The notes beneath the pieces are model-generated. The model worked only from the letters and a program-made list of their open reading frames with translations. It did not search any database and was not told the origin of the DNA. Of a stretch of DNA of 64,000 nucleotides, positions 26,835 through 35,075 are shown in pieces (within the stretch, counting starts at the first letter, position 1; each line of letters starts with the position of its first letter). The stretch comes from Olleya sp. Bg11-27 (GTDB lineage Bacteria > Bacteroidota > Bacteroidia > Flavobacteriales > Flavobacteriaceae). The position numbers and the translations under genes are program-made. The DNA lies in NCBI RefSeq assembly GCF_002831645.1, contig NZ_CP025117.1, forward strand, positions 62,001-126,000. The letters run 5' to 3'.

Positions 26835-27290
26835 ATGAAAAAATTATTATTAAGTGCAGTTCTAGTTGCTGCCGTATTATTTACATCTTGTAGAGATGAA
26901 AAAGACAATGTTGACAAAACTGAAGACACTTTAGAAAACGCTGCTGAAGCGACAGGTGATGCTTTAGAAAATGCAGCCAATGCTACTGGTGACGCTGTAA
27001 AGGGTGCTGCTAACGCAACAGGCGAAGCTCTAGAGGACGCTGCTAACACTACTGGTGATGCTATAAAAGACGCAACCAACGCAACAGGCGAAGCTTTAGA
27101 GAACGCTGCTAATGCTACTGGTGATGCTGTAAAAGACACAGCTGAAGGTGCTAAGAAATTAGCTACAGACGCAGTCGATGGTGCTAAAAAAATGGGTACT
27201 GACGCTGCAAACGCAACAAAAGAAGCTGCCTCAAAAACAGGAGCTGCTGTTGAAGAAGCAGGTCAAGACATTAAAAAGAAAATGAACTAA
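26835..27290 (+). CDS. Small lipoprotein with 11-residue LEA-like repeats
   Basis: 151 aa. A lipobox ends LFTSC (Cys19), then residues about 36-130 are built from 11-residue units such as ATGDALENAAN, ATGDAVKGAAN and ATGEALEDAAN, at least six in register, ending in a lysine-rich tail. Alanine-rich amphipathic 11-mers resemble group-3 LEA/apolipoprotein-like proteins, which are disordered or helical and often linked to desiccation, cold or envelope stress. That role is inference. The codons of the repeats also repeat closely, suggesting recent internal duplication. Confidence 0.75.
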   Translation: MKKLLLSAVLVAAVLFTSCRDEKDNVDKTEDTLENAAEATGDALENAANATGDAVKGAANATGEALEDAANTTGDAIKDATNATGEALENAANATGDAVKDTAEGAKKLATDAVDGAKKMGTDAANATKEAASKTGAAVEEAGQDIKKKMN

Positions 27291-27324
27291 AGAGTTCTTT
27301 TTAAAAAAGCAATCTTTTTGAAAT

Positions 27325-27362
27325 AAAAAAAACCTTATCAAAATCTGATAAGGTTTTTTTTT
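27325..27362. terminator. Bidirectional terminator between the lipoprotein and the tRNA genes
   Basis: AACCTTATCA (27331-27340) pairs with TGATAAGGTT (27346-27355) around a 5-base loop, with A-run before and T-run after. It ends the plus-strand lipoprotein transcript and can serve the converging tRNA transcript. Confidence 0.85.
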
Positions 27363-27469
27363 ATATTAAAAACTTAATTCATCTAAAAGTGCACACTCAA
27401 AATAATTGAGAGGCTACTTTTACATAGCAAAAAACCTCTTGAAAATCGTTTGATTAACAAGAGGTTTAG

Positions 27470-27553
27470 TACTCGGGACGGGACTTGAACCCGTACGTCC
27501 TAATGGACATTGGATTTTAAGTCCAACGTGTCTACCAATTCCACCACCCGAGC
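27470..27553 (-). tRNA. tRNA-Leu (UAA)
   Basis: The minus strand folds as an 84-nt class II tRNA: acceptor GCTCGGG paired with CCCGAGT, D-arm GTGGAATTGGTAGACAC, anticodon TAA in GGACTTAAAATCC, a variable arm and T-arm GGGTTCAAGTCCC. CCA is not encoded. It lies 26 bases downstream of tRNA-Gly and is probably co-transcribed. Confidence 0.95.
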
Positions 27554-27579
27554 TTGGTATATTTTAAAGAAAGTCTCAG

Positions 27580-27651
27580 AGCGAAAGACGGGATTTGAAC
27601 CCGCGACCCCCACCTTGGCAAGGTGATGCTCTACCCCTGAGCTACTTTCGC
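27580..27651 (-). tRNA. tRNA-Gly (GCC)
   Basis: A 72-nt tRNA on the minus strand with acceptor GCGAAAG/CTTTCGC, D-arm GCTCAGGGGTAGAGC, anticodon GCC within ACCTTGCCAAGGT, and T-arm GCGGGTTCAAATCCCGT. CCA is not encoded. Confidence 0.95.
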
Positions 27652-27746
27652 AGTCTTTATATGAACGTGCAATATCGTATTGCGGTTGCAAATTTAGGAC
27701 TTTTATTCAAAGTACAAAGCTTTTTTTGAAAAAATTTTAAAACAAT

Positions 27747-30359
27747 TTATACTTGCTTCTTTTTCAACAACATACGTTTGATCTCATTTAGCTTCATTAA
27801 AGCTTCCACTGGTGTTAATGTGTCAATATCGATGTCTATGATCTCTTCTTTGATATTTTCAAGTATTGGATCGTCTAAATTAAAGAAGCTTAATTGCATC
27901 TCATCTTGCATAGATTTTACTTTATCTGTCAATTCTTCACTAGAATGACTCTTCTCTAGCTTTTTTAAGATCTGATTTGCGCGTCTTAATACTTGTTGTG
28001 GCATTCCAGCCATTTTTGCTACATGTATACCAAAACTATGCTCGCTACCTCCTTCTACAAGCTTACGCAGAAATAGCACATTGTCTTTTAGTTCTTTTAC
28101 AGAGACATTGAAATTTTTAATACGCTCAAAAGTTTCTGTCATTTCATTTAACTCATGGTAATGCGTTGCAAATAACGTTTTAGGCTTCGCAGGGTGCTCA
28201 TGCAAATACTCACTAATAGCCCAAGCAATAGAAATCCCATCATAAGTACTAGTCCCTCTTCCTATTTCATCTAATAAAACTAAACTCCTATCAGAGATGT
28301 TATTCAAGATTGAAGCTGTTTCATTCATCTCTACCATAAACGTAGATTCACCCATCGATATATTATCACTAGCTCCTACACGTGTAAAAATTTTATCTAC
28401 CACACCTATTCTAGCCTCTTTTGCGGGCACAAAACTTCCTATTTGAGCCAACAGTACTATTAAAGCGGTTTGACGCAAAATAGCGGACTTACCAGACATG
28501 TTTGGCCCCGTAATCATAATAATCTGTTGCGCTTCCCTATCTAAAAACACATTATTAGCGATATAAGGCTCTCCTATTGGTAATTGCTTTTCAATAACGG
28601 GATGACGCCCCTCAACAATATCCAAATCATGCGACTCGTCTAAAGTTGGATACACATAATTGTTATCTGAAGCTAACTGTGCAAAACCGCACAAGCAATC
28701 AATTTTAGCAATTAGATACGCATTTTGTTGTACTGGCTTAATATACTGGTTCATCCATTGCACTAAATCCGCAAACAACTTTTGCTCTATAGCCATAATA
28801 CGTTCTTCCGCTCCTAAAATTTTAGCTTCGTATTCTTTTAACTCTTCAGTGATATAACGTTCTGCGTTTACTAAAGTTTGCTTTCGTATCCATTCTTCAG
28901 GAACTTTATCTTTATGTGTATTTCTTACTTCTATATAATAACCAAAAACATTATTAGATGCAATTTTAAGAGACGTGATTCCCGTACGCTCACTTTCACG
29001 TTTTAACATTTTATCTAAATAATCCTTACCGGATGTAGATAATGCTCTAAGCTCATCTAGTTCTGCAGAAAAACCAGCAGCAATAGAACTTCCTTTTAAA
29101 ATATTTACTGGTGCTTCTTCGTTTACTGTTTCTTTAATTTTTTCACGAAGCACATTACAACTTTGTAAGTTATCCCCAATAACTTGTAAAGACTCATTTT
29201 CACAATTAGAAGCTAGTTCTTTTATAGGGATTATGGCTTCTAGAGAATTTTTAAGCTGAATTACCTCACGTGGACTCACCTTCTGAGTTGCTATTTTAGA
29301 AATTAAACGCTCTAAATCACCAATCAACTTTATGTTATGCTGAATTTTACCCAAAACAATAGTATCTGTTTTTAAATAAGACACCACTTCGTGACGTTGC
29401 TTAATCTGATCTATCTGTTTTAATGGTAAAGCCAACCATCGTTTTAATAAACGCCCTCCCATTGGGGAAATCGTTTTATCGATGATATTTAATAAAGTGA
29501 CCGCATTATTATTAGTCGAATTATAAAGCTCTAAGTTTCGGATAGTAAAACGATCCATCCACACATAATCATCTTCTGCAATACGCGAAATAGAAGAAAT
29601 ATGCTCTAATTTATTATGTTGTGTTTCTGCTAAATAATGCAGTATCGAACCCGATGCGATAATACCTTCATTTAAATTTTCAATTCCAAACCCTTTTAAA
29701 GATTTAGTATCAAAATGTTTTAATAACGTCTCATTAGCATAATCTGGCTGATATACCCAATCTTCCAAATTAAACGTGTGAAAATCTTTACCAAAACATT
29801 CCGTAAACTTATTACGCTTAGGTTTAGCAACCAAAACCTCACTTGGGCTAAAATTTTGAAGTAATTTATCGATATACTCTTGATTACCTTGAGAGGTCAA
29901 AAACTCTCCAGTTGAAATATCTAAAAATGAAACTCCGATATTGACTTTACCAAAATATACAGAGCATAAAAAATTATTAGTTTTAGATTGAAGTACTTCG
30001 TCATTTAAAGCAACTCCAGGTGTCACTAATTCTGTGACCCCACGTTTTACAATATTTTTAGTTTGCTTTGGATCTTCCAATTGGTCGCAAATAGCAACAC
30101 GTTCTCCTGCTTTTACCAATTTAGGCAAATAGGTATTTATAGAGTGGTGCGGGAAACCAGCTAATTCAATTTCACTTTCACTTCCTGCGCCTCTTTTAGT
30201 AAGAGTAATACCTAATATTCCAGCTGCTTTTATTGCATCCGCGCCGAAGGTTTCATAAAAATCTCCTACTCTAAATAATAATAGCGCATCAGGATATTTA
30301 GCCTTGATCGCATTATACTGCTTCATTAACGGAGTGACTTTTTTGCTTTTTGTTGCCAA
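27747..30359 (-). CDS. mutS: DNA mismatch repair protein MutS
   Basis: 870 aa. The mismatch-binding Phe-x-Glu motif is in DFYETFG (Phe34, Glu36). The ATPase has Walker A GPNMSGKS (about 618-625) and Walker B/switch [12 protein letters not shown] (about 695). Connector, clamp and C-terminal helix-turn-helix regions fill the expected length, so it is an intact MutS1 that recognises mispairs and recruits MutL. It faces away from the methyltransferase gene across a 99-base gap. Confidence 0.98.
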   Translation of the reverse strand: MATKSKKVTPLMKQYNAIKAKYPDALLLFRVGDFYETFGADAIKAAGILGITLTKRGAGSESEIELAGFPHHSINTYLPKLVKAGERVAICDQLEDPKQTKNIVKRGVTELVTPGVALNDEVLQSKTNNFLCSVYFGKVNIGVSFLDISTGEFLTSQGNQEYIDKLLQNFSPSEVLVAKPKRNKFTECFGKDFHTFNLEDWVYQPDYANETLLKHFDTKSLKGFGIENLNEGIIASGSILHYLAETQHNKLEHISSISRIAEDDYVWMDRFTIRNLELYNSTNNNAVTLLNIIDKTISPMGGRLLKRWLALPLKQIDQIKQRHEVVSYLKTDTIVLGKIQHNIKLIGDLERLISKIATQKVSPREVIQLKNSLEAIIPIKELASNCENESLQVIGDNLQSCNVLREKIKETVNEEAPVNILKGSSIAAGFSAELDELRALSTSGKDYLDKMLKRESERTGITSLKIASNNVFGYYIEVRNTHKDKVPEEWIRKQTLVNAERYITEELKEYEAKILGAEERIMAIEQKLFADLVQWMNQYIKPVQQNAYLIAKIDCLCGFAQLASDNNYVYPTLDESHDLDIVEGRHPVIEKQLPIGEPYIANNVFLDREAQQIIMITGPNMSGKSAILRQTALIVLLAQIGSFVPAKEARIGVVDKIFTRVGASDNISMGESTFMVEMNETASILNNISDRSLVLLDEIGRGTSTYDGISIAWAISEYLHEHPAKPKTLFATHYHELNEMTETFERIKNFNVSVKELKDNVLFLRKLVEGGSEHSFGIHVAKMAGMPQQVLRRANQILKKLEKSHSSEELTDKVKSMQDEMQLSFFNLDDPILENIKEEIIDIDIDTLTPVEALMKLNEIKRMLLKKKQV

Positions 30360-30384
30360 AGGATATACGTTTTTAGTAAGTTTG
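30353..30384 (+). promoter_or_regulatory. Candidate promoter of the RNA methyltransferase gene
   Basis: TTG (30353-30355), a 21-base spacer and the exact -7 element TAAGTTTG (30377-30384) precede the start codon by 74 bases. The -33 element overlaps the first codons of mutS on the other strand. Confidence 0.5.
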
Positions 30385-30458
30385 CAATGTAACTAAATAT
30401 TGATTTTTATTGAAGTCAATTCAGTTTAAGTTATTGAAAATTATTCACAATTATTGTA

Positions 30459-30998
30459 ATGAGAAAACTAAAGAACAACGAACTAGACAGATTAAGTGTT
30501 AACGACTTTAAAACAGCTAAAAAAACGCCCTTAATTATTGTTTTAGATAACATTAGAAGTTTGAATAATATTGGAAGTGTTTTTAGAACTAGTGATGCCT
30601 TTTTAGTTGAAAAGATTTACTTGTGCGGCATTACAGCCACTCCTCCACACAAAGACATACACAAAACAGCTTTAGGAAGTACGGATACTGTTGCTTGGGA
30701 GCATGTTGAAAACACGATTGACCTAGTAGAGAAATTAAAATCTGAAAATATAGTGGTTTGCGCTATTGAGCAAGCAGAACACGCTACACTACTTAATGAC
30801 TTTAAAGTTGAAACTAATAAAAAATATGCTTTAATTTTTGGTAACGAAGTAAAAGGTGTTGCTCAAGACGTTGTTAATGCCAGCGATGTTACTATTGAAA
30901 TTCCGCAATTTGGAACAAAACACTCGCTAAACATTAGTGTCAGTTGTGGCGTTGTAGTTTGGGATGTTTTTTCAAAACTGACCTTAACAAGCAAGTAA
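30459..30998 (+). CDS. SpoU/TrmH-family RNA 2'-O-methyltransferase
   Basis: 179 aa. The three SPOUT knot motifs are present: LNNIGSVFRTSDAF (about 35-48), IFGNEVKGV and IPQFGTKHSLNISVSCGVV. It methylates a ribose in tRNA or rRNA using SAM. The protein lacks the extra N-terminal substrate-binding domain of RlmB-type enzymes, so it looks more TrmH/TrmL-like, but the target nucleotide cannot be read from sequence. It is a single-gene unit with its own promoter. Confidence 0.9.
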   Translation: MRKLKNNELDRLSVNDFKTAKKTPLIIVLDNIRSLNNIGSVFRTSDAFLVEKIYLCGITATPPHKDIHKTALGSTDTVAWEHVENTIDLVEKLKSENIVVCAIEQAEHATLLNDFKVETNKKYALIFGNEVKGVAQDVVNASDVTIEIPQFGTKHSLNISVSCGVVVWDVFSKLTLTSK

Positions 30999-31024
30999 GT
31001 TGTTTCTAAAAAAGATTAAAACAT

Positions 31025-31048
31025 AAAAAAAAGGTTATAAAACCTTTC
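31025..31048 (-). terminator. Terminator between the methyltransferase and the acidic orphan gene
   Basis: AAAGGTT and AACCTTT form a stem around ATAA. On the minus strand it is followed by a long T-run, so it best serves the acidic orphan gene that ends at 31089, and it may also stop the converging plus-strand transcript. Confidence 0.7.
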
Positions 31049-31088
31049 TCTAAATAAATATTACAAACTACACAACACCTGAGCCTTT

Positions 31089-31493
31089 CTAGCGTCTACG
31101 TTTTCCAAAAAAGCCGCTTTTCATGCGCTTCTGATAAGTACCCGCTGTATCTGTAGCACTAGCACCTGAAGCTTGCTGACCTACCTCACCTGAAAGCCCC
31201 TGGTCCTCTTCAACTAAAACCATTTCCTTTTCTACTTGCACCTCTTCAACTTTAGCATCTTCTTCAACTTCAATCGATTCTTTTCTAACAAAAAGCTCTT
31301 CTACAACAGAGCTTTCAGTTTCAACAACATTATCTTCCTCAATAACAATTGCTTCTTTAGATACAACATCCTCAATAATCACTTCCTCATCATCTGAAAA
31401 TATTTCAGGATTAATTCTAAACGAATTAAACTTTATTTTCTTCTGTTTCAAAACTCCCATCAAAACCATTTCTGGCATCTCTCTAAATTGCAT
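31089..31493 (-). CDS. Acidic low-complexity protein of unknown function
   Basis: 134 aa, not recognised. A short N-terminal block (about 1-35) leads into a Glu/Val-rich acidic central stretch (about 35-96) with repeated VEE/VEVEE motifs, then Gly/Ser/Ala and a strongly basic tail ending GKRRR. This charge-segregated shape suggests a disordered adaptor or nucleic-acid-contacting tail, but no function can be assigned. There is no signal peptide. It diverges from the Roadblock gene pair across a region with a 27-bp palindrome. Confidence 0.6.
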   Translation of the reverse strand: MQFREMPEMVLMGVLKQKKIKFNSFRINPEIFSDDEEVIIEDVVSKEAIVIEEDNVVETESSVVEELFVRKESIEVEEDAKVEEVQVEKEMVLVEEDQGLSGEVGQQASGASATDTAGTYQKRMKSGFFGKRRR

Positions 31494-31659
31494 ATTATAT
31501 CATTCTTTACGGCAAAATAATGCTTTTTAAATGTAACCTTAATCATTAAATTCGTTAAAAAATATTTTACTCGACAAAAAGCAAATTTTCACCACTAACT
31601 ACACTATATCTTATTTAAAATACTAAACACCACTATTTTAATCTACACGACTACCTTTA

Positions 31660-31686
31660 AACCGATAAATATGATATTTATCGGTT
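31660..31686. promoter_or_regulatory. Perfect 27-bp palindrome in a divergent intergenic region
   Basis: Arms AACCGATAAATAT (31660-31672) and its exact reverse complement (31674-31686) flank a single G. It lies 167 bases upstream of the acidic orphan gene and 88 bases upstream of the first Roadblock gene. There is no T-run, so an operator bound by a dimer is more likely than a terminator. The binder is unknown. Confidence 0.6.
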
Positions 31687-31743
31687 CATACTGAAAACCT
31701 ACAATTTACTCACAAAAAATATAGCTGTTTTCAAAAAAGATAT

Positions 31744-31751
31744 TACATTTG
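31744..31751 (+). promoter_or_regulatory. Candidate -7 box of the Roadblock gene pair
   Basis: TACATTTG is an exact TAnnTTTG match 23 bases upstream of the first Roadblock start codon. No clear TTG is present 19-21 bases further upstream, as might occur in an activator-dependent promoter. Confidence 0.45.
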
Positions 31752-31773
31752 CCGCCCAGAACACTTCGAATTA

Positions 31774-32094
31774 ATGATTGATATAGAACAAATTAAAGCT
31801 GATACAGGAGCAAACATCGTGATTATAGTAGATAACTACGGTACCATTATTAACTCTACAGAAACGGAGTATGTAAAAAACTTTGCATTAATGACTGAAT
31901 CTGCTTTCTCCATGTGCGATGCTCTACTTAAAGACATGACCAACAACAACCTAGAGCAACTAATAGCCAAATCTAAAGAAAGTCTTTTTATAGCGAATAG
32001 ATTAGACGAAAACTCTATCATACTTATAACCACTGACAATTTATCTAAATTCGGCTTACTTCTTAAGCACATGAATTCAATAAAAAACAAATAA
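31774..32094 (+). CDS. Roadblock/LC7-like domain protein (first of a pair)
   Basis: 106 aa forming a single domain. The pattern of an opening strand (ANIVIIVDNYGTIINSTE), a central helix (FALMTESAFSMCDALLKDM), and strands SLFIANRLDENSIILITTD followed by a closing helix matches the Roadblock/LC7 fold (MglB-like). Such proteins dimerise and often regulate small Ras-like GTPases. No MglA-like GTPase is encoded within the window. The second Roadblock gene follows after 22 bases. Confidence 0.7.
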   Translation: MIDIEQIKADTGANIVIIVDNYGTIINSTETEYVKNFALMTESAFSMCDALLKDMTNNNLEQLIAKSKESLFIANRLDENSIILITTDNLSKFGLLLKHMNSIKNK

Positions 32095-32116
32095 CTCAAA
32101 TCAAATAAATAAAATT

Positions 32117-32491
32117 ATGTCAAATTTTTTAGAACAATTTTCAACAGAGATTAAAGCTAATGTACCAGGATACATTGCAGTAACAGTTACAGAGGTTGCT
32201 ACAGGTATTTGCTATGTATCTCACTCTGAAAAAGCAGATTTTGATCCAGAAATGGCTTCTGCATACAACTTAGAAGTTGTTAAAGCTAAACAAGGCGCTA
32301 TTAAAGCATTAGGTTTAGATTCAAAAATCCAAGATATCCTAATTACACTTACAGATCAAATCCACATTATTGATGTTGCTGAGAATGGCGAATATTTCAT
32401 CTATTTAGCTGTTGATTCAAGCAAAGCAAACTTAGGAATGACTAGAGCATTACTTAAAAAGTACAAAAAAGACATCGTTAACGAATTATAG
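32117..32491 (+). CDS. Roadblock/LC7-like domain protein (second of a pair)
   Basis: 124 aa. It has the same fold order as its neighbour: GYIAVTVTEVATGICYVSHS, a helix around EVVKAKQGAIKALG, strands DILITLTDQIHIIDV and EYFIYLAVDSSKANLG, and a closing helix. A heterodimer of the two products is a reasonable guess because they are adjacent and diverged. The cellular role is unknown; a GTPase-regulating or scaffold role is inferred from the family. Confidence 0.65.
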   Translation: MSNFLEQFSTEIKANVPGYIAVTVTEVATGICYVSHSEKADFDPEMASAYNLEVVKAKQGAIKALGLDSKIQDILITLTDQIHIIDVAENGEYFIYLAVDSSKANLGMTRALLKKYKKDIVNEL

Positions 32492-32549
32492 AAACAACTT
32501 TAGCATTACAATAAACTTTTTATGTAACTGCACTTTCTATTTAACAAAA

Positions 32550-32593
32550 AAAAAAACCATCTTAAATACTTGATTTATGATGGTTTTTTTTTG
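32550..32593. terminator. Bidirectional terminator between the Roadblock pair and the GyrI-like gene
   Basis: AAACCATC (32554-32561) pairs with GATGGTTT (32579-32586), flanked by an A-run and a T-run. It separates converging units. Confidence 0.85.
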
Positions 32594-32602
32594 TTTTAGA
32601 CA

Positions 32603-33082
32603 TCAAACAATAGGCACCCAAATCTCCTCTTCAACTTCTAAATTTGAAGGATGATAATCTTCAGGGAGCTTTTCAAAATGAGGCCTATCATCCAACGTAA
32701 ATCCTGAGCTAGGCAACCAGTTTTCATGTATAAATTGCCAAGCACTTAAAAAACCCTCTGGTTTCCCCTTATAATTAAACACAGCATATTTACCCGACTC
32801 CATTTTTAATGTTTCCAAACCTTCAGGCACGTTTAAAAATCCAGACACCTCCACACCAACCCACTTTATATATTCTGTTTTTGGAGATATTTTATTATAA
32901 TCAAACTGATCGTAAATCTGAATAGAAAATTTTTGATCACTAACCTGATTTAAAATCTGGTGTCGTTTAGGCATAAACCGCCTAGCTAAAGCCCCAGTTC
33001 CTTGCCCATTAGTCATAAAAGTCAATACATCCTTAAGACCAACAATTAAAATAGATTTTGATTGTATTATCCTAGGCGTCAT
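32603..33082 (-). CDS. GyrI-like / effector-binding (SOUL-fold) domain protein
   Basis: 159 aa. A single GyrI-like small-molecule-binding domain is suggested by the YKGKPEGFLSAWQFIHENWL helix and the ending PSNLEVEEEIWVPIV. This fold occurs as AraC/MerR effector domains and as stand-alone proteins; the stand-alone role here is unknown. I prefer the ATG at 33082, which overlaps the end of the FolK-dNK gene by 11 bases, over a GTG six bases upstream. It appears translationally coupled to that gene. Confidence 0.8.
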   Translation of the reverse strand: MTPRIIQSKSILIVGLKDVLTFMTNGQGTGALARRFMPKRHQILNQVSDQKFSIQIYDQFDYNKISPKTEYIKWVGVEVSGFLNVPEGLETLKMESGKYAVFNYKGKPEGFLSAWQFIHENWLPSSGFTLDDRPHFEKLPEDYHPSNLEVEEEIWVPIV

Positions 33083-34208
33083 GCTCACATATTTGTTCCA
33101 TCAACCACAAATAATCCGCCCTACTTTTGACAAAATCTTTATCTGAAATATCAATAATCTTAATATTAAAATCCGTTTGGCTTTTCAAGAACTCTAAATA
33201 CCCGGCATTAATCTTATCAAGATAATCATCTGCTATGTCACTTTCATACTTCCGTCCACGCTTTTTAATATTAGCTTGGAGACGCTCTGTATTTTGATAT
33301 AAATAAACATACAAATCCGGTTTTGCAATATCCTTGTACATAAGATAAAACAACTTTCTGTACAACTTAAATTCATCTGGTTGCAAAGTGATTTTAGAAA
33401 AAATTAACGATTTAAAAACATCATAATCACTAACAATAAAATCTTTAAACAAATCCAGCTGTCCTAAGTCGTCCGTAATCTGCTGATAACGATCCGCCAA
33501 AAAGGACATCTCTAAAGTAAACGCATAACGTTGTGGTTCTTTATAAAATTTTGGCAAAAAGGGATTATCCGCAAAACGCTCTAACACTAATTTAGCATTA
33601 AAATCCTCAGAAATCCGAGTCGTTAAACTTGTTTTACCTGCACCAATATTACCTTCAATAGCAATATAATTATGATTAGAAAAATTATAATTTTTATTAG
33701 GGTTTTTCAACCAAATCTTAACTTCTTCTAATTCGCTTTTATCCTCACAGGTGATTAACAAGTCCTCAATAGACTTTTCCAATACAGGATGTATTAAACC
33801 ACTTGCAATTAATTGTAAAGGAGCTAATACAAATCGTCGTTTATGAGCTTCAGGATGTGGAATTATCAAGTTTTTATCATCAACAATTTCATCTTCAAAA
33901 AAGATTATATCTAAATCTATAACTCTAGACTCATATCCTTCTAATTGTTTTGGTGTACGTCCTAACTTTTTTTCAATTTGCAGCAAAAGACTTAAAACCT
34001 TCTTAGGTTTAAATACCGTACTTACCGCGATACAAGTGTTTAAAAAATCCTCACCTTCAAAACCAAAAGCCTTGCTTTGAAAAACTTTAGCAATACCAAC
34101 TACATTACCTACCTCTGCAAACACAGCGTCTACAGCGTTTTGCAAGTTTTTAAACTTATCGCCCTTATTACTTCCTAATGCTATGTATACTGTTTTTTGG
34201 TCAGTCAT
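33072..34208 (-). CDS. folK: Fusion of HPPK (FolK) and a deoxynucleoside kinase
   Basis: 378 aa. Residues about 5-155 are 6-hydroxymethyl-dihydropterin pyrophosphokinase (IALGSNKGDK, RVIDLDIIFF with the metal-binding aspartates, HPEAHKRRFVLAPL). Residues about 180-378 are a deoxynucleoside kinase with P-loop GNIGAGKT (186-193) and ERFADNPFLP. The first makes the activated pterin for folate synthesis; the second phosphorylates salvage deoxynucleosides, substrate not determinable here. The ATG at 34208 fits HPPK N-termini; an upstream start adds 18 atypical residues. Confidence 0.93.
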   Translation of the reverse strand: MTDQKTVYIALGSNKGDKFKNLQNAVDAVFAEVGNVVGIAKVFQSKAFGFEGEDFLNTCIAVSTVFKPKKVLSLLLQIEKKLGRTPKQLEGYESRVIDLDIIFFEDEIVDDKNLIIPHPEAHKRRFVLAPLQLIASGLIHPVLEKSIEDLLITCEDKSELEEVKIWLKNPNKNYNFSNHNYIAIEGNIGAGKTSLTTRISEDFNAKLVLERFADNPFLPKFYKEPQRYAFTLEMSFLADRYQQITDDLGQLDLFKDFIVSDYDVFKSLIFSKITLQPDEFKLYRKLFYLMYKDIAKPDLYVYLYQNTERLQANIKKRGRKYESDIADDYLDKINAGYLEFLKSQTDFNIKIIDISDKDFVKSRADYLWLMEQICEHDA

Positions 34209-34280
34209 AATTTCTTCGACAAAATAACTAAAAGAAATCCACTTAGTTCTTATCTTTATCAAATCTGTTAATAAGTTTTT

Positions 34281-34985
34281 ATGACCTTAAAAGACAAATT
34301 ACTTGCTCAAAAAATCTATTTACTTCTAGGTGGGCTTTTTATAACCTCTTTAGTTGTTTCCAATCTAATATTCCAAAAATTTTTTTACTGGCACCCATTT
34401 AACATAACCCTTTTTGGCGCTAAATTATTTGAGATTTCCGTTGGCATCCTCCCCTATCCTATTACATTTTTAATCACAGATCTAATCAGTGAAATATATG
34501 GCAAAAAGCGTGCAAACCAAATTGTTATTGGCGGTATTTTTGCTTCAATTTTTTCATTACTCATTGTGTTTACAGCCAATTCTGTACCTGCGACAAATTG
34601 GTCTCCTGTTAGCGACAGCTTGTTTACCAACGTTTTTGGAAATACCATCATCGCGGTATTTGCTAGCATGATGGCTTATCTTCTCGCTCAATTAGTAGAT
34701 ATTCAAATTTATCATTTTTGGAAACGCATCACTAAAGGGAAACATCTATGGTTGCGTAATAACTTTTCAACCTTTTTATCACAATTTGTAGACACCTTCT
34801 CCGTCTTGATTCTATTGTGCTCATTTGGAGAAATACCATGGGACCGATTTACAGGCTTACTTATAAGTGGTTTTATTTTTAAAGTATTGATTGCTATTCT
34901 AGATACTCCCTTTCTATATTTAGGTGTTTATCTATTCAGAAAACGCTTTAAACTAAACCCTAATGAAGAATTACGACTACTTTAA
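34281..34985 (+). CDS. Queuosine precursor transporter (YhhQ/VUT family)
   Basis: 234 aa integral membrane protein with about six segments. The conserved ILPYPITFLITDLISEIYGKK block, typical of YhhQ-type queuosine-precursor importers, is present. It would bring preQ0/preQ1 into the cell for tRNA queuosine. It starts 72 bases from the divergent FolK-dNK gene. Confidence 0.88.
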   Translation: MTLKDKLLAQKIYLLLGGLFITSLVVSNLIFQKFFYWHPFNITLFGAKLFEISVGILPYPITFLITDLISEIYGKKRANQIVIGGIFASIFSLLIVFTANSVPATNWSPVSDSLFTNVFGNTIIAVFASMMAYLLAQLVDIQIYHFWKRITKGKHLWLRNNFSTFLSQFVDTFSVLILLCSFGEIPWDRFTGLLISGFIFKVLIAILDTPFLYLGVYLFRKRFKLNPNEELRLL

Positions 34986-35007
34986 CGAATCCTAAATTTT
35001 TATTAAA

Positions 35008-35015
35008 TACTTTTG
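35008..35015 (+). promoter_or_regulatory. Candidate -7 box upstream of the AsmA-like gene
   Basis: TACTTTTG exactly matches TAnnTTTG, 60 bases upstream of the start codon. No paired TTG is found at 19-21 bases. Confidence 0.4.
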
Positions 35016-35075
35016 TATAAACAACTATTTAATATAAATCCACGTAAATAGATTGAAGAAAAACTTAAATATTTT

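Noticed and set aside
26798-27139. A minus-strand open frame rich in Ala/Ser repeats opposite the LEA-like lipoprotein.
   Set aside because: It mirrors the repetitive plus-strand gene; the plus-strand frame has a lipobox, start and terminator, the opposite one has none.
27470-27651. A tRNA-flanked integration site for a mobile element.
   Set aside because: No integrase, direct repeat of a tRNA 3' end or composition shift is seen near the two tRNA genes.
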